The position numbers and the translations under genes were made by a program. Below are positions 40,190 through 51,608 of a DNA stretch of 64,000 bases, piece after piece (the first letter of the stretch is position 1; each line of letters starts with the position of its first letter). The stretch is from Stratiolaelaps scimitus (taxonomy: Eukaryota > Arthropoda > Arachnida > Mesostigmata > Laelapidae), in assembly GCA_019614645.1 (NCBI GenBank), contig JABWDB010000001.1, positions 14,673,501 through 14,737,500 of the forward strand, read 5' to 3'. The notes beneath the pieces were generated by a model. The model was not told where the DNA came from. It worked only from the letters and a program-made list of their open reading frames with translations, and did not search any database.

Positions 40190-40300
40190 AACATTTAACG
40201 TCCACGGAAACCCTTTCGGCATTGCTTCATCAGTCTGACCCCTTGAAATGCAAATGTGCAACAGTGAGAATCGAACCCGTGCACCTGCGCGCAATCGACA
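40190..40300 (-). mobile_element. SINE-like element, copy D (truncated)
   Basis: Minus-strand fragment with B box GGGTTCGATTCTC (40278-40266), the linker TTGCATTTCAAGGGGTC, GAAGCAATGCCGAAAGGG and TGGACGTTAAATGTTGGCC. The A-box half of the tRNA head and the extreme 3' tail are missing or unrecognisable. The shared body makes family membership clear. I saw no flanking duplication. Confidence 0.65.
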
Positions 40301-41817
40301 GTCGGGCTCGAAAATGAAACATACTCGTGTACGTTATACCCCGTCATGTTCTCTCGTCATAAATGTCGGTACGGCCTCCGATTAAACCGCATGGCGACCC
40401 CAACATGCTTCTATGGATCTTCCATGTGGGTAATAAATTGTGGTCCCTTTTATATATATATATATATTTTTTTTTGTATTCTCGATGCGTGCACAGTGCT
40501 GCTATCGGCACTTCTATTACTATCGTGGGCTGTAATATCTCAAGTTAGCTTCAAAATGATGAATGTTTTTTTTGGAAAGAAAATTTCCACTTCCTTCTTA
40601 GCTCGACGCTGGCCAAACATCAGCCCGGCGAAATTAATGGACGATCAAGTTTCTAGTTTCGTCCAACGAGAGACTATGCTCCACAGGACGACCGATAAAT
40701 TACCCGTGATTTTCGAATGGAATAACGCCACAGTGCAATATAATGCCTGTGTTGCTTCTATTAAGTTGTTGTGCTCAACAGCAACATATTGTTTTTTCGT
40801 CGTCAACGTCACTCGACGGTTAAGAGAGCGTGACCCACCAATTATAATCTAGGGTCTAGACAGCCGACCAACTGCCGACTAAAGATGGATTAATAGCACG
40901 TAAGATATGGGACCCGCTCTTCATAGGGTCTCGACTTCTCGGGACGACATCGTGATCGTAATCGCGTGCCCGTCCAACACTGCTGACTGAATAACTTCAC
41001 GCTTTAATTATAGCTTGATAATTAGTGCGTATTGGGTAGTTGGACAAGAGACGAGTGCATTCATAGATGCGAGAGGCTGTACGAACTATGAGCTACTTAT
41101 ATGGTTATCAACGAGGCTTGGCGTACACCTCGCTGGCTTATAGCTGACAAGTAGCCGCGGATTTTAATGGGCTGCACTCGGTCTATTTTCTTCCTGTCCT
41201 AGAAGAGTTTCGTAGCTGCCGCACCTGCCTGTACCTGATAAAGTATTGAATTTCAGATAGAACCTCGTGTTTTTTCAGCTGAACTCACACTGAGCTCAGT
41301 AAACATGTAAGGAGAACCCCCGGTGCGGCTGCATAATAGTAACTGGCGTACGAGCTCAGACTCAACATTTCGATTCAAACGATTCAACATCAAACGATTA
41401 CATAAATGGAATTATTGTTACCATTGCAGTGTACTACGACAAACTACGTTAAAAGGGTGAAAGACGTTCATAGAGATGTCGTTTTTGCTGAGTCTCAGCT
41501 TCCAGAGATTAAGACAACAAAGTTGGCATGTATTTCATATATATATATATAAATATACACCCCTTTCTCTCTTTGTCCGATTGGTCATCGTCTATTGTAC
41601 CGTGCGATTACAGCAAGTTACAATTTGCGGCGGTGGCAGGTGCAGCACCGCGCGGCTTCACTCAGATAACGCCGCCGCCGCCGTTGCACCGCTCGAGCCG
41701 GAATGGTCAGTCGCTGGCCCTTGTTGTCGCTGGCGCTCTTCTAGCATCACTACCGCTACCCGACGACCACGAACACTGCCTGATTCGCACGCACAAGCGT
41801 ACACTAAACACCGATAG

Positions 41818-41916
41818 ATGTGCACAGTGGCTGTCGAAGCATCGGTGCAAGCAGCTGCATCAGCGTCAGCAGGCAGAACAAGGAATATGGACAGAGCTGC
41901 TGCACAGGCCTCGGAC

Positions 41917-41959
<43 letters not shown>

Positions 41960-42090
41960 AGAGCATCAGGATGAAGACGAAAGCATCAAGTGAACACCGG
42001 GAAAAAGCGAGAGAGAGAGAGAGAGAGGCATTCAGAGGCATTCAGAAAATCCGAAGGAACGCACACCAGAAGGAGTCAGAAGCTAGCTAG
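41818..42090 (+). CDS. Candidate low-complexity frame or upstream ORF (Ala/Ser/Pro-rich)
   Basis: An ATG directly after an in-frame TAG opens 90 codons: an Ala/Ser-rich start, a Ser run from (TCG)8, a Pro run from (CCG)6, then a basic Arg/Glu-rich region over a (GA)n repeat, ending in TAG near a possible donor (TAG|GTAGCT). A likely acceptor lies 77 bp downstream at 42167. If transcribed, this could be an upstream ORF in the leader of the frame starting at 42200. The repeats alone could also explain the lack of stops. Confidence 0.2.
41917..41959 (+). repeat. (TCG)8(CCG)6 trinucleotide tract
   Basis: Eight TCG then about six CCG units, reading as Ser8-Pro6 in the candidate frame starting at 41818. 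Trinucleotide tracts that keep a frame are common in coding sequence, but also occur in GC-rich leaders. Confidence 0.9.
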
Positions 42091-42167
42091 GTAGCTAGCC
42101 ATACATGCGGGGGGGAGGCGACAGCAGCAACAGCAACTGAAGACGAGGCACTTTCTGTCGTTTTCAG

Positions 42168-42562
42168 CTAGCGGGCCACAGGGCCGTTGCCGTTCAGCAA
42201 TGGCCATAGCTGATGCAGATGCTACTGCTGCTGCTACAGCGGCGGCGGCGAACGGGTCAACGAACTCTCAACTAGAAAAAAGAGAATCCATGACGAGGGA
42301 CCAACTACAGGAACTGGCGAACAGGGGACAGACGGGGACTTGCGGGGGAAAGCCGAGAAAAAGGAAAAAGATGCAGAGGGAGAAAAAGAAGAAAAAGATG
42401 AAGAAGACGAAGAAAAAGAAGAATAGAAGATGCAACAACAAACGAGAGCCGCGAGTGCCTAAAGCAAACCAGGCGCGACCCAATGTGGCAAAGGGGACGG
42501 ATGACGATGACGGGCGCCGGCGAGTGCCACGGCGGCGGTTCACTTCAGTCCATCGTGTCTAG
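42168..42562 (+). CDS. Candidate exon for a Lys/Arg-rich, nuclear-type protein
   Basis: A strong acceptor (cactttctgtcgttttcag, ending at 42167) is followed by a frame open from the splice site. It has an ATG at 42200 in good context (agcaATGG). From that ATG there are 120 codons: an Ala-rich start, then NSQLEKRESMTRDQLQELAN, a run of Lys/Arg clusters like nuclear localisation signals (about residues 50-85), an acidic DDDD and a basic end, stopping at TAG. The middle segment is predicted-helix-like and not repetitive. No known family is recognised. The A/G-rich basic part could be a purine tract read by chance. Confidence 0.33.
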
Positions 42563-43451
42563 TTATGTTACAGCATACCAGTAATGCCATCATCGCCCCG
42601 GCGACGACAGCAGCGGCAGCAGCAGCAGAAGCAACGGTAACAATCATACGATTCTTATTTTTTCGAGTGGACGAAGTGGAAGATCAAACGGAGATGCCAC
42701 TTTGTCTGTCGTCGCTCTCGTCTGCGTTTTGTGTATCCGTTCTTTGAGCACTGCGAAGCATAGCGTACCCGAACGTAGGAGGCCGGGGCAGGTTGTGAGG
42801 AGTCACGGGGTGAAATGGTGGAGAGGAAGTATCGTAATTAATCGGAGGCGGGCGCAGTGAGCACGGGGCCACGTCGACGCGAACAGGGCCCGTCCATGTA
42901 TCATCATTCACTCATGTATTGCTAGTTCATGCAATGATCGGTGAACATATACTATACATATGTATATGTGCTCGTTATGTGCACCGGAGGGCTGGATTGA
43001 AAGTCGAGGCTGAGTGGCATCGCTAATTGCAATGATAATAAAGGAGAGAATTTTTTTTGCGCTAACGTTTGCACTCATTTAGAAGGTATACCCTCCAAGA
43101 ACTAATGGGCCACCCTCTAAATGATGTACGCTTACGCGCCACAAACGACGTTCACAGCCGAGAGATAGAGAGAGAAAAAGAGAGAGTGTGTGTGAGTGAA
43201 CGATCAATTGACCCCAACCTCTTCAGCATACGAGTATGTGACCTACTCTGCCGCAGTGGAACGTCCGCTGTTGCCAGGATAGATGGATGACGGCGATATT
43301 CATCATTAATCCCTCGTTTGTAACTTTTTCTTTTCTATATAGAGAGAGAAAGAGATAGAGAGAGAACGAGATAATTGCTTGTCTATCTTTCTTGCCCAAT
43401 TCAAGCAAAGGTGACGCATTCAGTATATATTATTATATTAGCCTTCCCTAG

Positions 43452-43578
43452 CACTGATGGAGCCAAGAAGTCATCGGCCGGCACCATTGTAAACAATTTG
43501 AATGCGCGCGAAGATTTTGTTGCAACACGCAAGAAACCGCTTAGAGGAGCGACCGTGGAAGAGGTGACATTAGACTAG
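43452..43578 (+). CDS. Candidate exon, unknown protein
   Basis: A good acceptor (tattagccttccctag, ending at 43451) opens STDGAKKSSAGTIVNNLNAR, continues through EDFVATRKKPLRGATVEE, and stops at TAG 43576-43578. A weak donor GAG|GTGACA exists at 43563. The peptide is protein-like and not repetitive. Joining it to the next candidate exon at 43709 through these borders shifts the frame, so the two do not form a simple pair. Confidence 0.22.
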
Positions 43579-43708
43579 ACATCTCGGTTATGGGATAATC
43601 TGGCAAAAAACGTCTGATCCCACTTCATATAAGGTGACCAGATTTGAAGTGGACAAAGGCTCGTTTGATTTACAGACGCTACTTGTTAATACAATATATT
43701 CTTTACAG

Positions 43709-43922
43709 ACAGAGTACTCGCAGGGGGTGTGAGAACAGATCACAGCGAGACTCGAATGGGCCGGCAAAACGCATCGTGGTCAGAATCACCGATTCGTTCG
43801 CTGGACGTTGGTCAGCGGATGAATTGGATGAGGCCACGCGCGCCGAGTGGGCCAGGGCGACTCTGTCATTCCTTACGAATGTGATGAAAAGGATTTCTCA
43901 GTTATATAGAACCTGCATATGA
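43709..43922 (+). CDS. Candidate terminal exon, unknown protein
   Basis: The acceptor aatatattctttacag ends at 43708. The open frame then encodes about 70 residues including NGPAKRIVVRITDSFAGRWS and DELDEATRAEWARATLSF, ending at TGA 43920-43922. The sequence is amphipathic, non-repetitive and rich in codons ending in G or C (GCC, GTG, ATC, CGC), more protein-like than most frames here. Entry phase is 2. No upstream exon with a matching phase was found nearby and no family is recognised. Confidence 0.28.
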
Positions 43923-44228
43923 GCCACTTGAACGCGTTCGATAATCTAAATATAATATAACGAGTGCTCCTCGTAAACACGGCTAATCTTCTCCAGCACC
44001 CAGCATCACGCTCGAATCGACACTATAGCTCTGACAAGATTTCGATCAGTCCTGTCGACGTTCCACGTACCGTGTGCATACAACTCATTAGACGACGACA
44101 TTGGTTTCTTTATTCGGATGTAATTTGTTTGTGTTTTTAATGCCAAAAGTGAATTTCATTAGTTTCATTTTCGACTCAAGCTAAATTGGTGTAGTAAAAC
44201 ACACTATTTGTATGGTAATCTTGACATT

Positions 44229-44254
44229 ACTATTATTATTATTATTATTATTAT
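44229..44254 (+). repeat. (ATT)8 microsatellite
   Basis: Pure TAT/ATT run in AT-rich intergenic or intronic sequence. Confidence 0.9.
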
Positions 44255-45096
44255 GACTATTCTCATTCATAGACAAGGCTGCCAATTGCCATTAGGCGGC
44301 CGCAGACCGCAATATCAGAATGGGTATATACTGCCTCAACGCTCTAGGAAATTAACAGGACTCTTTTGTGTAGGCGACGGAAGTGTACCCGCCTTGAACA
44401 ACTCTTTCATTTTCTTGAAACCGCTGCACGGCAAATAATCGCAACAACAGGCGGCCATCATACAGGTTGGCGTAACGCTACAAAGCATTCGCAATAAGCA
44501 ACATCACTATATTTCGTCGCTACAATAGCGACGGCACTTAAGCAGAATTGATAAGAGTTCTGACCTTCATAGAGGCCGCTTCCAGTGGGCCCATTCAAGC
44601 CATCCGCAGCAAGCAACGACAAAGCAGAACGTCTGTCTAACAGACGCTCAGAACTTCCTTTTCTAGCTTCGCATCTTCGAACGCGGACAGAGGTAAGTGC
44701 AGAAGAGCGGGCCGAAGCAGCCTAAAGTCTGCTGCCCAACGTCGTTAGAAGATTGCGCTAAGATATTGAGGCAATCGTAATTCTCTCGAGTTCCGAGGCG
44801 GGGCGCGCCTGATAATTCTATTTTTTGCTGAAATCTGATGCAGATAACACCAACGAAAAACAGCTACGATATCTTAGCTTCAGCCGCAGCGGTTTTTACT
44901 AGACGAACCGCTTTCCACCAAAACGAATGGCCCCGTTTTGCATATACGCCAACTCATTATTGTTCGTATTAAAGAGATATCAGCAGACGTCGTCGGGGGT
45001 CAACTTCTGGTAGATCGTTCGTTATGCGCCAACACGTATCTGTCGCAAGAAAGTAGAAACACAGTGTATCTTTTTCTTTGGGACTCGATCATTTGT

Positions 45097-45369
45097 TCAT
45101 CGGCGTTGCTGACATCTCCCGCTATCGTCATTACTATATATATTCTTCTCTTCTTCATCGTCTATTCCGAGCTTAAACGTGAGACATTTTGCGAAATGCG
45201 ACGTTCTCATGCGCCGGACAGCGGCTAGTCCGCCGGGGACACTCGCTCCCGATGCTTCTATGGGGGACAAAGTGTCTAACTGTTCATCCAGAATTGCAAT
45301 TTGTGCTGGCGACAATGAGTCAATTGACAGACGTGTCAATCTGCCGACGTCATCGAGGAACGGGATTCT
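45097..45369 (-). CDS. Candidate exon, unknown protein
   Basis: The minus-strand frame is open from 45369 to the TGA at 45097. It reads IPFLDDVGRLTRLSIDSLSP, then AQIAILDEQLDTLSPIEASG and a basic-then-acidic end. There is no in-frame ATG at the start; possible acceptors are gttgaag at 45368 and ggcag at 45341. The peptide has a believable helix-loop pattern and no repeats. The opposite strand is also open, so this stays a weak call. Confidence 0.2.
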   Translation of the reverse strand, partial: RIPFLDDVGRLTRLSIDSLSPAQIAILDEQLDTLSPIEASGASVPGGLAAVRRMRTSHFAKCLTFKLGIDDEEEKNIYSNDDSGRCQQRR

Positions 45370-45399
45370 TCAACGAAAGATCATAGCTCCGAAATGTCT

Positions 45400-46635
45400 G
45401 TTATGAGAAATGAATTTTGCTCCTCAACGAAGAGCAAAGATAAATGCTAAGTGTTACCCGCACCTTAACAATGTTGCAATTTGCTAATAAGGCAAAGGTG
45501 CCTATCTCAAAAATGAAGCCGCTTGCTTCAATTCCAGTTCGAGCTCAATTCGTCTATACGTATAATTACTACTATTATTCGTTCATTCAAACAGGTGTTC
45601 GCTCATAGTAGCTGGTTTTTTGGTGATATGTGTTTTTTTGTGAGATGTTTCTCCTCGACGAACGCAGAAGAAACTACACCAGGATGGCTTCAGCCCAATA
45701 GCCGCTATCGTGGTTCGGACGTCCGTCCGAAATGTTAAAGACACACAAAACGACCGGGCGGTCCCCCATGCGAGAGGTAATACAATTGTTCCCGTGGACG
45801 TTACCCGAACGGACAATTATTGGACGAACAATGACCCGTAACTAGTGCATACAATTTAGCTATGTTCGAAAACTAGATGCATACAGCTAACAAGCAACTG
45901 GAGTTGCTATGACGCAAATATCAGTCATCCCAATAAATTATACATACATACGTGTTGTGCATAGCCTGTTGTAGATCAGGTGTAGAACATCTGATCGCGA
46001 CCTGTTGCTTCTCTGGTACGATCTACTGTTATTCACCAAAGAACGATGCTGAATATCTCGTATAGGCTAGCAAGGTATCAGATGCAAATTGACCTTCGAA
46101 TGGACGACGATCGACAGCGTAATCGCAAACGAAGTTTTGTGTAATATTTATGAGGCCGAGCATTGACAACAGCGGCCATCAAGCTCTTGTAAAAACGCGT
46201 GACAATGTAGGAACACTGAAATGTTCAATGTCTCATTAACGCCTCAGTCTCGATTTGGCTCGAAGTGACAGCGGCCGACGGAACAGCCAAAGCACAAACA
46301 ATTGTACCCCTTCAACGTGTAGTAACAATTAAGGAGGGTATCACATTCACGTGTTGGCAGCTATACTACTTGTGTCGTCTCTGTACCGAGACTGTATCTT
46401 TTTCAGATCTTCACTGTCGTGTCACAGTTAGCGGCAACTGATTTGCGATCATTACGCATTTGTTCGCCAACTAGAACCGCCAGCCAAGTAAGACGGCCGT
46501 GAACAATGTGTTTTGACAAAATGGCCAGAGTTTTTTTTTTGTTATCACTAACTGATGCTGATGATCAATAATGATAATAATAATAATATCTGCATAGCAA
46601 GCTGCCGAGCGCGTTTCAACCATCGTCTACTGTCG
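45400..46635. other. No gene seen
   Basis: Mixed to AT-rich sequence with short frames only. Confidence 0.6.
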
Positions 46636-46639
46636 AAGT

Positions 46640-46955
46640 TTGCCACCGAATGACTCCATGCCATTGGCGGGAACGCCACCGCGTCCGGGGGGTTAAATTA
46701 TGCCAAACATATACATACATTGTATCAGTTATACGCTCCAATGGTGTGTGTGTGTGTGTGCTCAGGCAACTGTGTTCATTACAGTTTATTCTAGCTGAAT
46801 GGACTTGTTGCCGGCCGCCGGAGACCGTCTCTCTCTCTCTCTGTCTCTCTTTGTCTCTCGATCGCTCCATCTCACTGAAAGCTTCATCTCAGCAGTGCAA
46901 CTCGGGAGCTGCTCAATCGAAGGTCCAGCCTATAGAGAAAGAGTTTGATTGTCCC
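46640..46955 (+). repeat. Left arm of a diverged inverted repeat
   Basis: This arm shares ordered blocks with the reverse complement of 47375-47665. They are GCCACCGCGTCCGG, a TTATGCC block with ATACATTGTATC and TACGCT, the perfect 19-mer TTGCCGGCCGCCGGAGACC (46808-46826), a CT-repeat stretch, TTCATCTCA, GTGCAACTC and CCAGCCTAT. Insertions include a (GT)n run near 46744-46760. The arms are clearly related but not identical. No transposase or clear terminal motif was seen. Confidence 0.75.
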
Positions 46956-47374
46956 CACAACGACCCTCTGCTGCCTCCCGAGACGTGCACACTCGCTTGT
47001 GATATGACAGGTGTTAAACAGAGTGATGATTCTGTCCGAAGCGAGCAGTTGCGCTCAATGTTTCGGGCTCACTTTCATCTTTCATCAGTCTGCTGCCATG
47101 ACTATCACCGTCCATTTAGCATAATTGAAACATAATGCGTTTTATTGGCTCTTATTGGAAATACAAGAAAAAAAAAACAGATGAACCAAACACGCAAAAG
47201 AGCGTCTCTCCCAACTAGTACTACGTACACAAGGGACAACGAAAGGCGTTTTCTCGCGAGACATACTTAGGTATTGAGCGTAAATACGTAGTCAGATTTT
47301 GAGCGCTAATACCGTACGGGCTAATATGTAGACGAAGAGCTTTGCTAATTTGTAGTGAGGTTGAGCGTGTGTCA

Positions 47375-47665
47375 AATCCTTTTCTCATAGGCTGGCCCTA
47401 TTTAGTTAGCAGCCGTGAGTTGCACTGGTGAGATGGAGCTTTCAATGAGATGAAACGAGCGAGAGAGAGAGAGGGACCTGGTGGTCTCCGGCGGCCGGCA
47501 ACTAGTCCATTGAGCCAGACCACATACATTTGGACCATTTAAGCGTACAACAGATACAATGTATATATGTGTTCGGCATAATTCAACCCCCCTCCCTCTC
47601 CCGGACGCGGTGGCATTCCCGCCGCCGATGATGAATGTCAGTGAGTGATTCAGCGGCCGACCTAT
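47375..47665 (-). repeat. Right arm of the diverged inverted repeat
   Basis: Read on the minus strand it follows the same block order as 46640-46955, including the same 19-mer (47501-47483) and a shortened CT repeat. The spacer between arms is about 420 bp and looks unique. Either two copies of an unnamed dispersed repeat inserted in opposite orientation, or a local inverted duplication decayed. Both arms contain a readable ..YIVSV(I/V)R.NG.. frame, but stops and repeat-length changes argue against a maintained protein. Confidence 0.75.
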
Positions 47666-47719
47666 AAACTGGTGATCGACCATCCCCTATGCGACCTCCA
47701 GTAGTCGCCGTTCCGCCTC

Positions 47720-47721
47720 TA

Positions 47722-47746
<25 letters not shown>
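47720..47746 (+). repeat. (TA)13 microsatellite
   Basis: Lies just outside the right arm of the 46.6-47.7 kb inverted repeat. Confidence 0.9.
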
Positions 47747-47752
<6 letters not shown>

Positions 47753-50700
47753 TCGCGCGCGTTGAGCATATATTCTATAAAGCGCACTATTCAACTGACA
47801 TCGAATTTGATGGACTGCTAAACGCCGTGCAGCACCAGTACCGCGCTAAACTAGAGGCTTGCACTTGGGTTAGCTATCTCTGCATTTTGCTCTCTCAGTC
47901 CGACGCCACAGCGTTGTAACTCGGATGCATTCGTTTTGCCAAGCAATTAGCCTTCGACCTTTGGTGCTTCTAAACAGAATTCAAATATCAGCTTTACAAC
48001 AGCTTTGCCTTGGTCAATGCATTTCACTTGTTACCAATGGGTCAATCGATATCCTAAAATAAATCTATTTCTCGCCTTCCCCGGTGACCTTGGTCAGGCA
48101 TAGCGTTTGCTGTGTACCTTCGTTCAAGGTGCCGTAATTGAGTAAGGCCTGATGCCTCCAACCGACGGAATATCTGAATTCTACAATACTACAGATGGAT
48201 GCCTTATTTAGACGAATGTTTTACTTTACCTTTACTTATACGGACCATTTTAGACGGATGTAATGCTTATACACTTCAATAATTTAAATGTAAAGCAACC
48301 CATAGCTAAATATGTATATTTTTTTACTATCTGACAAAGGATTTTGTTTAAATTTAACTGATTAATGACAAGTAGCATAATAACAGATAGGCAATAATTA
48401 GAGACTGGTAGATTATTGTGGGTGTTCTATTTACCGATTTGAAGAATGAATTAGTGATAAATATACGAATATACGAAATAGATCATACATCGACACTTGC
48501 ATTGAATATAATTTAATTGGATACATTTATAATCATAATAATAATGTCTCAGATCATACCAAACCGATTCGATGTGATATTTGTGACTCAACTTAAATTC
48601 TGTCTATTATATATTAAACTATAGCACTAAAATGGCAAAGGCTGACTCGATGTGTCCCGGAGTGAACAACAAATGTTCTAGCTAAATTATAAAGATTAAG
48701 GATTCGTACTTGGGTCGAGTAACTGCACTTCTCTAGGACGAAGCATCGAGAAGCAGCGCACCGTTTCGCAGCCCAGATGAAGTGGGGGGTGCGAAACTCT
48801 ACTCCAGCAGAGAAGTTATCAGGGGTCTGCGCACATCAATCCTTTCGAGTACACACCCAAAAAAAAATGGTCATAATTCATTTCATCGTCACACGTGCAA
48901 TTTCGCTATAATGCAAAGCGACAGCTACGCGTTCACTAAGACGTCCGCTCTGTACAAATTAGAAAGAGTAGAAATCTGAATGTCGACCTTCGAAATCGAA
49001 CAAAAAATAAACACATATGCCGATATGCTCCTAAAGGAACACTGAGAGACGCCCGACACGCTCGTCGGGGTGGCCTTGACTGTGAGCAGCTAGAAACGCT
49101 AACTAATCGGTTTTAGATGCTCAATCAATGGTGCTTGATATGAACGCGTACTCGTGACGAACGAGATAGTCTCGTCGCTGGTGGTTGACACGTATGCGCA
49201 ACACGAGACCCGCGCACATTAACATGTAAAGGGCACTATTCAATGGCCGCTACGGTTGGAGTCATTCCACTATAACGAATAAGATACGAGCTTGACCATT
49301 AAACCAGCCTTCTCGATCGATATAACGGTTCTAGTCACGATGATAGCAATAGTAATATGATACTGAGTTAGAATATTTTTGCTATCTCCTGGCACTATTT
49401 CTACAATCTAGGCGATACAAGTAATGTTGTTTTTCTTTTCGAGTGCCTGCTTCATTTCGCAAGAACACCCGTAGGCGTCTCATGATGAGGCGTCACAGTT
49501 AAGTGTAGTCTACCCCTCCGTGGCCACGTGCTGAATGAAAAATACACGTGTGCCCTTTGATAAGAGCCAAGGTGTTGAATTATTGCGGTCGCTCGACTCG
49601 ATTTCTACTCATTACGTCAGCATACGATTGACCAGTAGGCTATACCTAAATTGCAGATGGAGAGGAGAGCAGTATTGTATATATATTTATAATAGATGCC
49701 ATATACGTTGTCCATGGTAATGGTAATATTCGCCCCAGAGCAATATAATCGCCGGCGGGGCGAGTCGATGATACGGTTCCCTTAGAAGTTCCAAGAGGAG
49801 GATCCCTGCTGGGAATCAACTACCGTGAACTATGTAAACTGCGCAGTGGGAGTAAGCCGCCACCGCCAATGAAGAAGAAGAAGAAGATTGGAGAAACTCA
49901 CACGGACGACGTCTCGTGTTACTGCAGCCACTCGGGCTGAACAAGTAACCCATAGTTATTATATCATGGAGGCTTCCGTTGTTACCAAGTGCTTTGATCT
50001 AACGTAATACCTACTGCTGTCTCTCTCTCTCTCTCTCTCGGTTGTCGTTTTATCGACTCGCTGTGACCTATTGCGCGAGGTATCATCTGGTTATCTTAGT
50101 TGTTCTACAATTTCAAATCGCGATCCATATTACTTAAGCAATATTTCGGGTGGCATATTGAGTGTGATATAATAGCTCATAGTCAGATCATGTAACAGCT
50201 TCGATGCCTCCAGAGCTGTGCACATAGCGAGACAGCGCATTCGGCATGTATCTGCCGACGGTTCTTATGATTGGCGAAGATCGCCCACGATATATTATAA
50301 AATACAATAGAATAACGCCATTATACAGCTACACGAAATAATCGGTGGGAAGCGATAATGACATTAAGACACGAATAGGACATCGATGATGTATTGTCTC
50401 GCAAGCAGCTTGCCCCAATTATAATAATTACATATGACGGGCATGCATAACAGAAAATGCGGTTCGATCCGTCGGACATGTAAATTCTGCCATGCTAGAA
50501 TTCTCACACTGGGACGCTGGCCGATGTCACTTAGTGCATTTTACCCACAGATGTATCGTGCTTTCCAGGGGTTCCCAGCAGCTGTGACGAGTTCTGTTGT
50601 TAACATGTGCGTAGGCCTACTTAATATGGCAGTTGCTGTTGAATGTGCCGCCGTCAAATGCCATCTTGTCCTGATACAGCAATAGGACAGAACGTGACTC

Positions 50701-51596
50701 GATTTTACTGGCCGCTGGTTGAAAGCGTCGCACGAATCTGTGTAACTACCTATTATCACTTACAAGACAATGGCATCTATGCCTTTGGTGTAAATTCAAT
50801 AAAGAGCTATTTATCACTGCTCGGCGAATGCGAGGACGCCTATGCGATGGATCATTCAATTTTGCTCTTTGCTCCCGATCGGTTTCTGTTAACGATTCAC
50901 GAGGCCCGACTATAGCAAGTGTCGACTTCTTAGGATGGTCAACGTATTTGTTACGGAGGCCGAGAAGAAAATTATTCGTCGAATCGAAAAGAATCTACCC
51001 CACGGAGAAATTCCCTACCGGGTTCGCTCTGTTGTCGGGAGTTGTAACTATGTCTATAAAAACAATACGCCAGCGAGGCCATCCCAGCCTGTGGTAGACT
51101 AGGATTTATATGCTACCAAAGGGATAAACCATATATTGTGCTTTCAAAGTTATCGTCAGAAGTCACGCATTTCGTTGCGCGTATGTAATGTGACGCACTG
51201 GTCCACGTGGAGACAAGTCGACGATATCGCTTTCTCTATTGGATCCGATCACCAGTAACCTCTATCGAATGTGATCTATACATCTATAATATAGTTCGGT
51301 CGAGATCGGTTAATGGATCAGATTCTTTTGTTGGAATGTAAGTGTAGATTGAGATCTATAAGGTTAGTAGCCGAAAACCACGCCATCAAATATGCACCAC
51401 TAAACAACGAGGAAACCCCATAGTCTAAGTTAATTGCTTGCAATACAGGATCCGCTTGTATATAGCCAACATGGTTTCGATTAATTTTATCTTAGAATCC
51501 CTAAATGTGTAAGGTACAGGTTGATCTCGTCGTCAAATATGCAGAAGAGCTGGCGTCAACTGAACTAAATACTGCAGAAATCTGGACGACTGTAGT

Positions 51597-51608
51597 CAGG
51601 TGGCGCTC
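51597..51608 (+). promoter_or_regulatory. Isolated CTCF-like motif
   Basis: CAGGTGGCGCTC fits the CTCF core. It is alone, in AT-rich sequence without nearby genes, so chance occurrence is likely. Confidence 0.2.
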
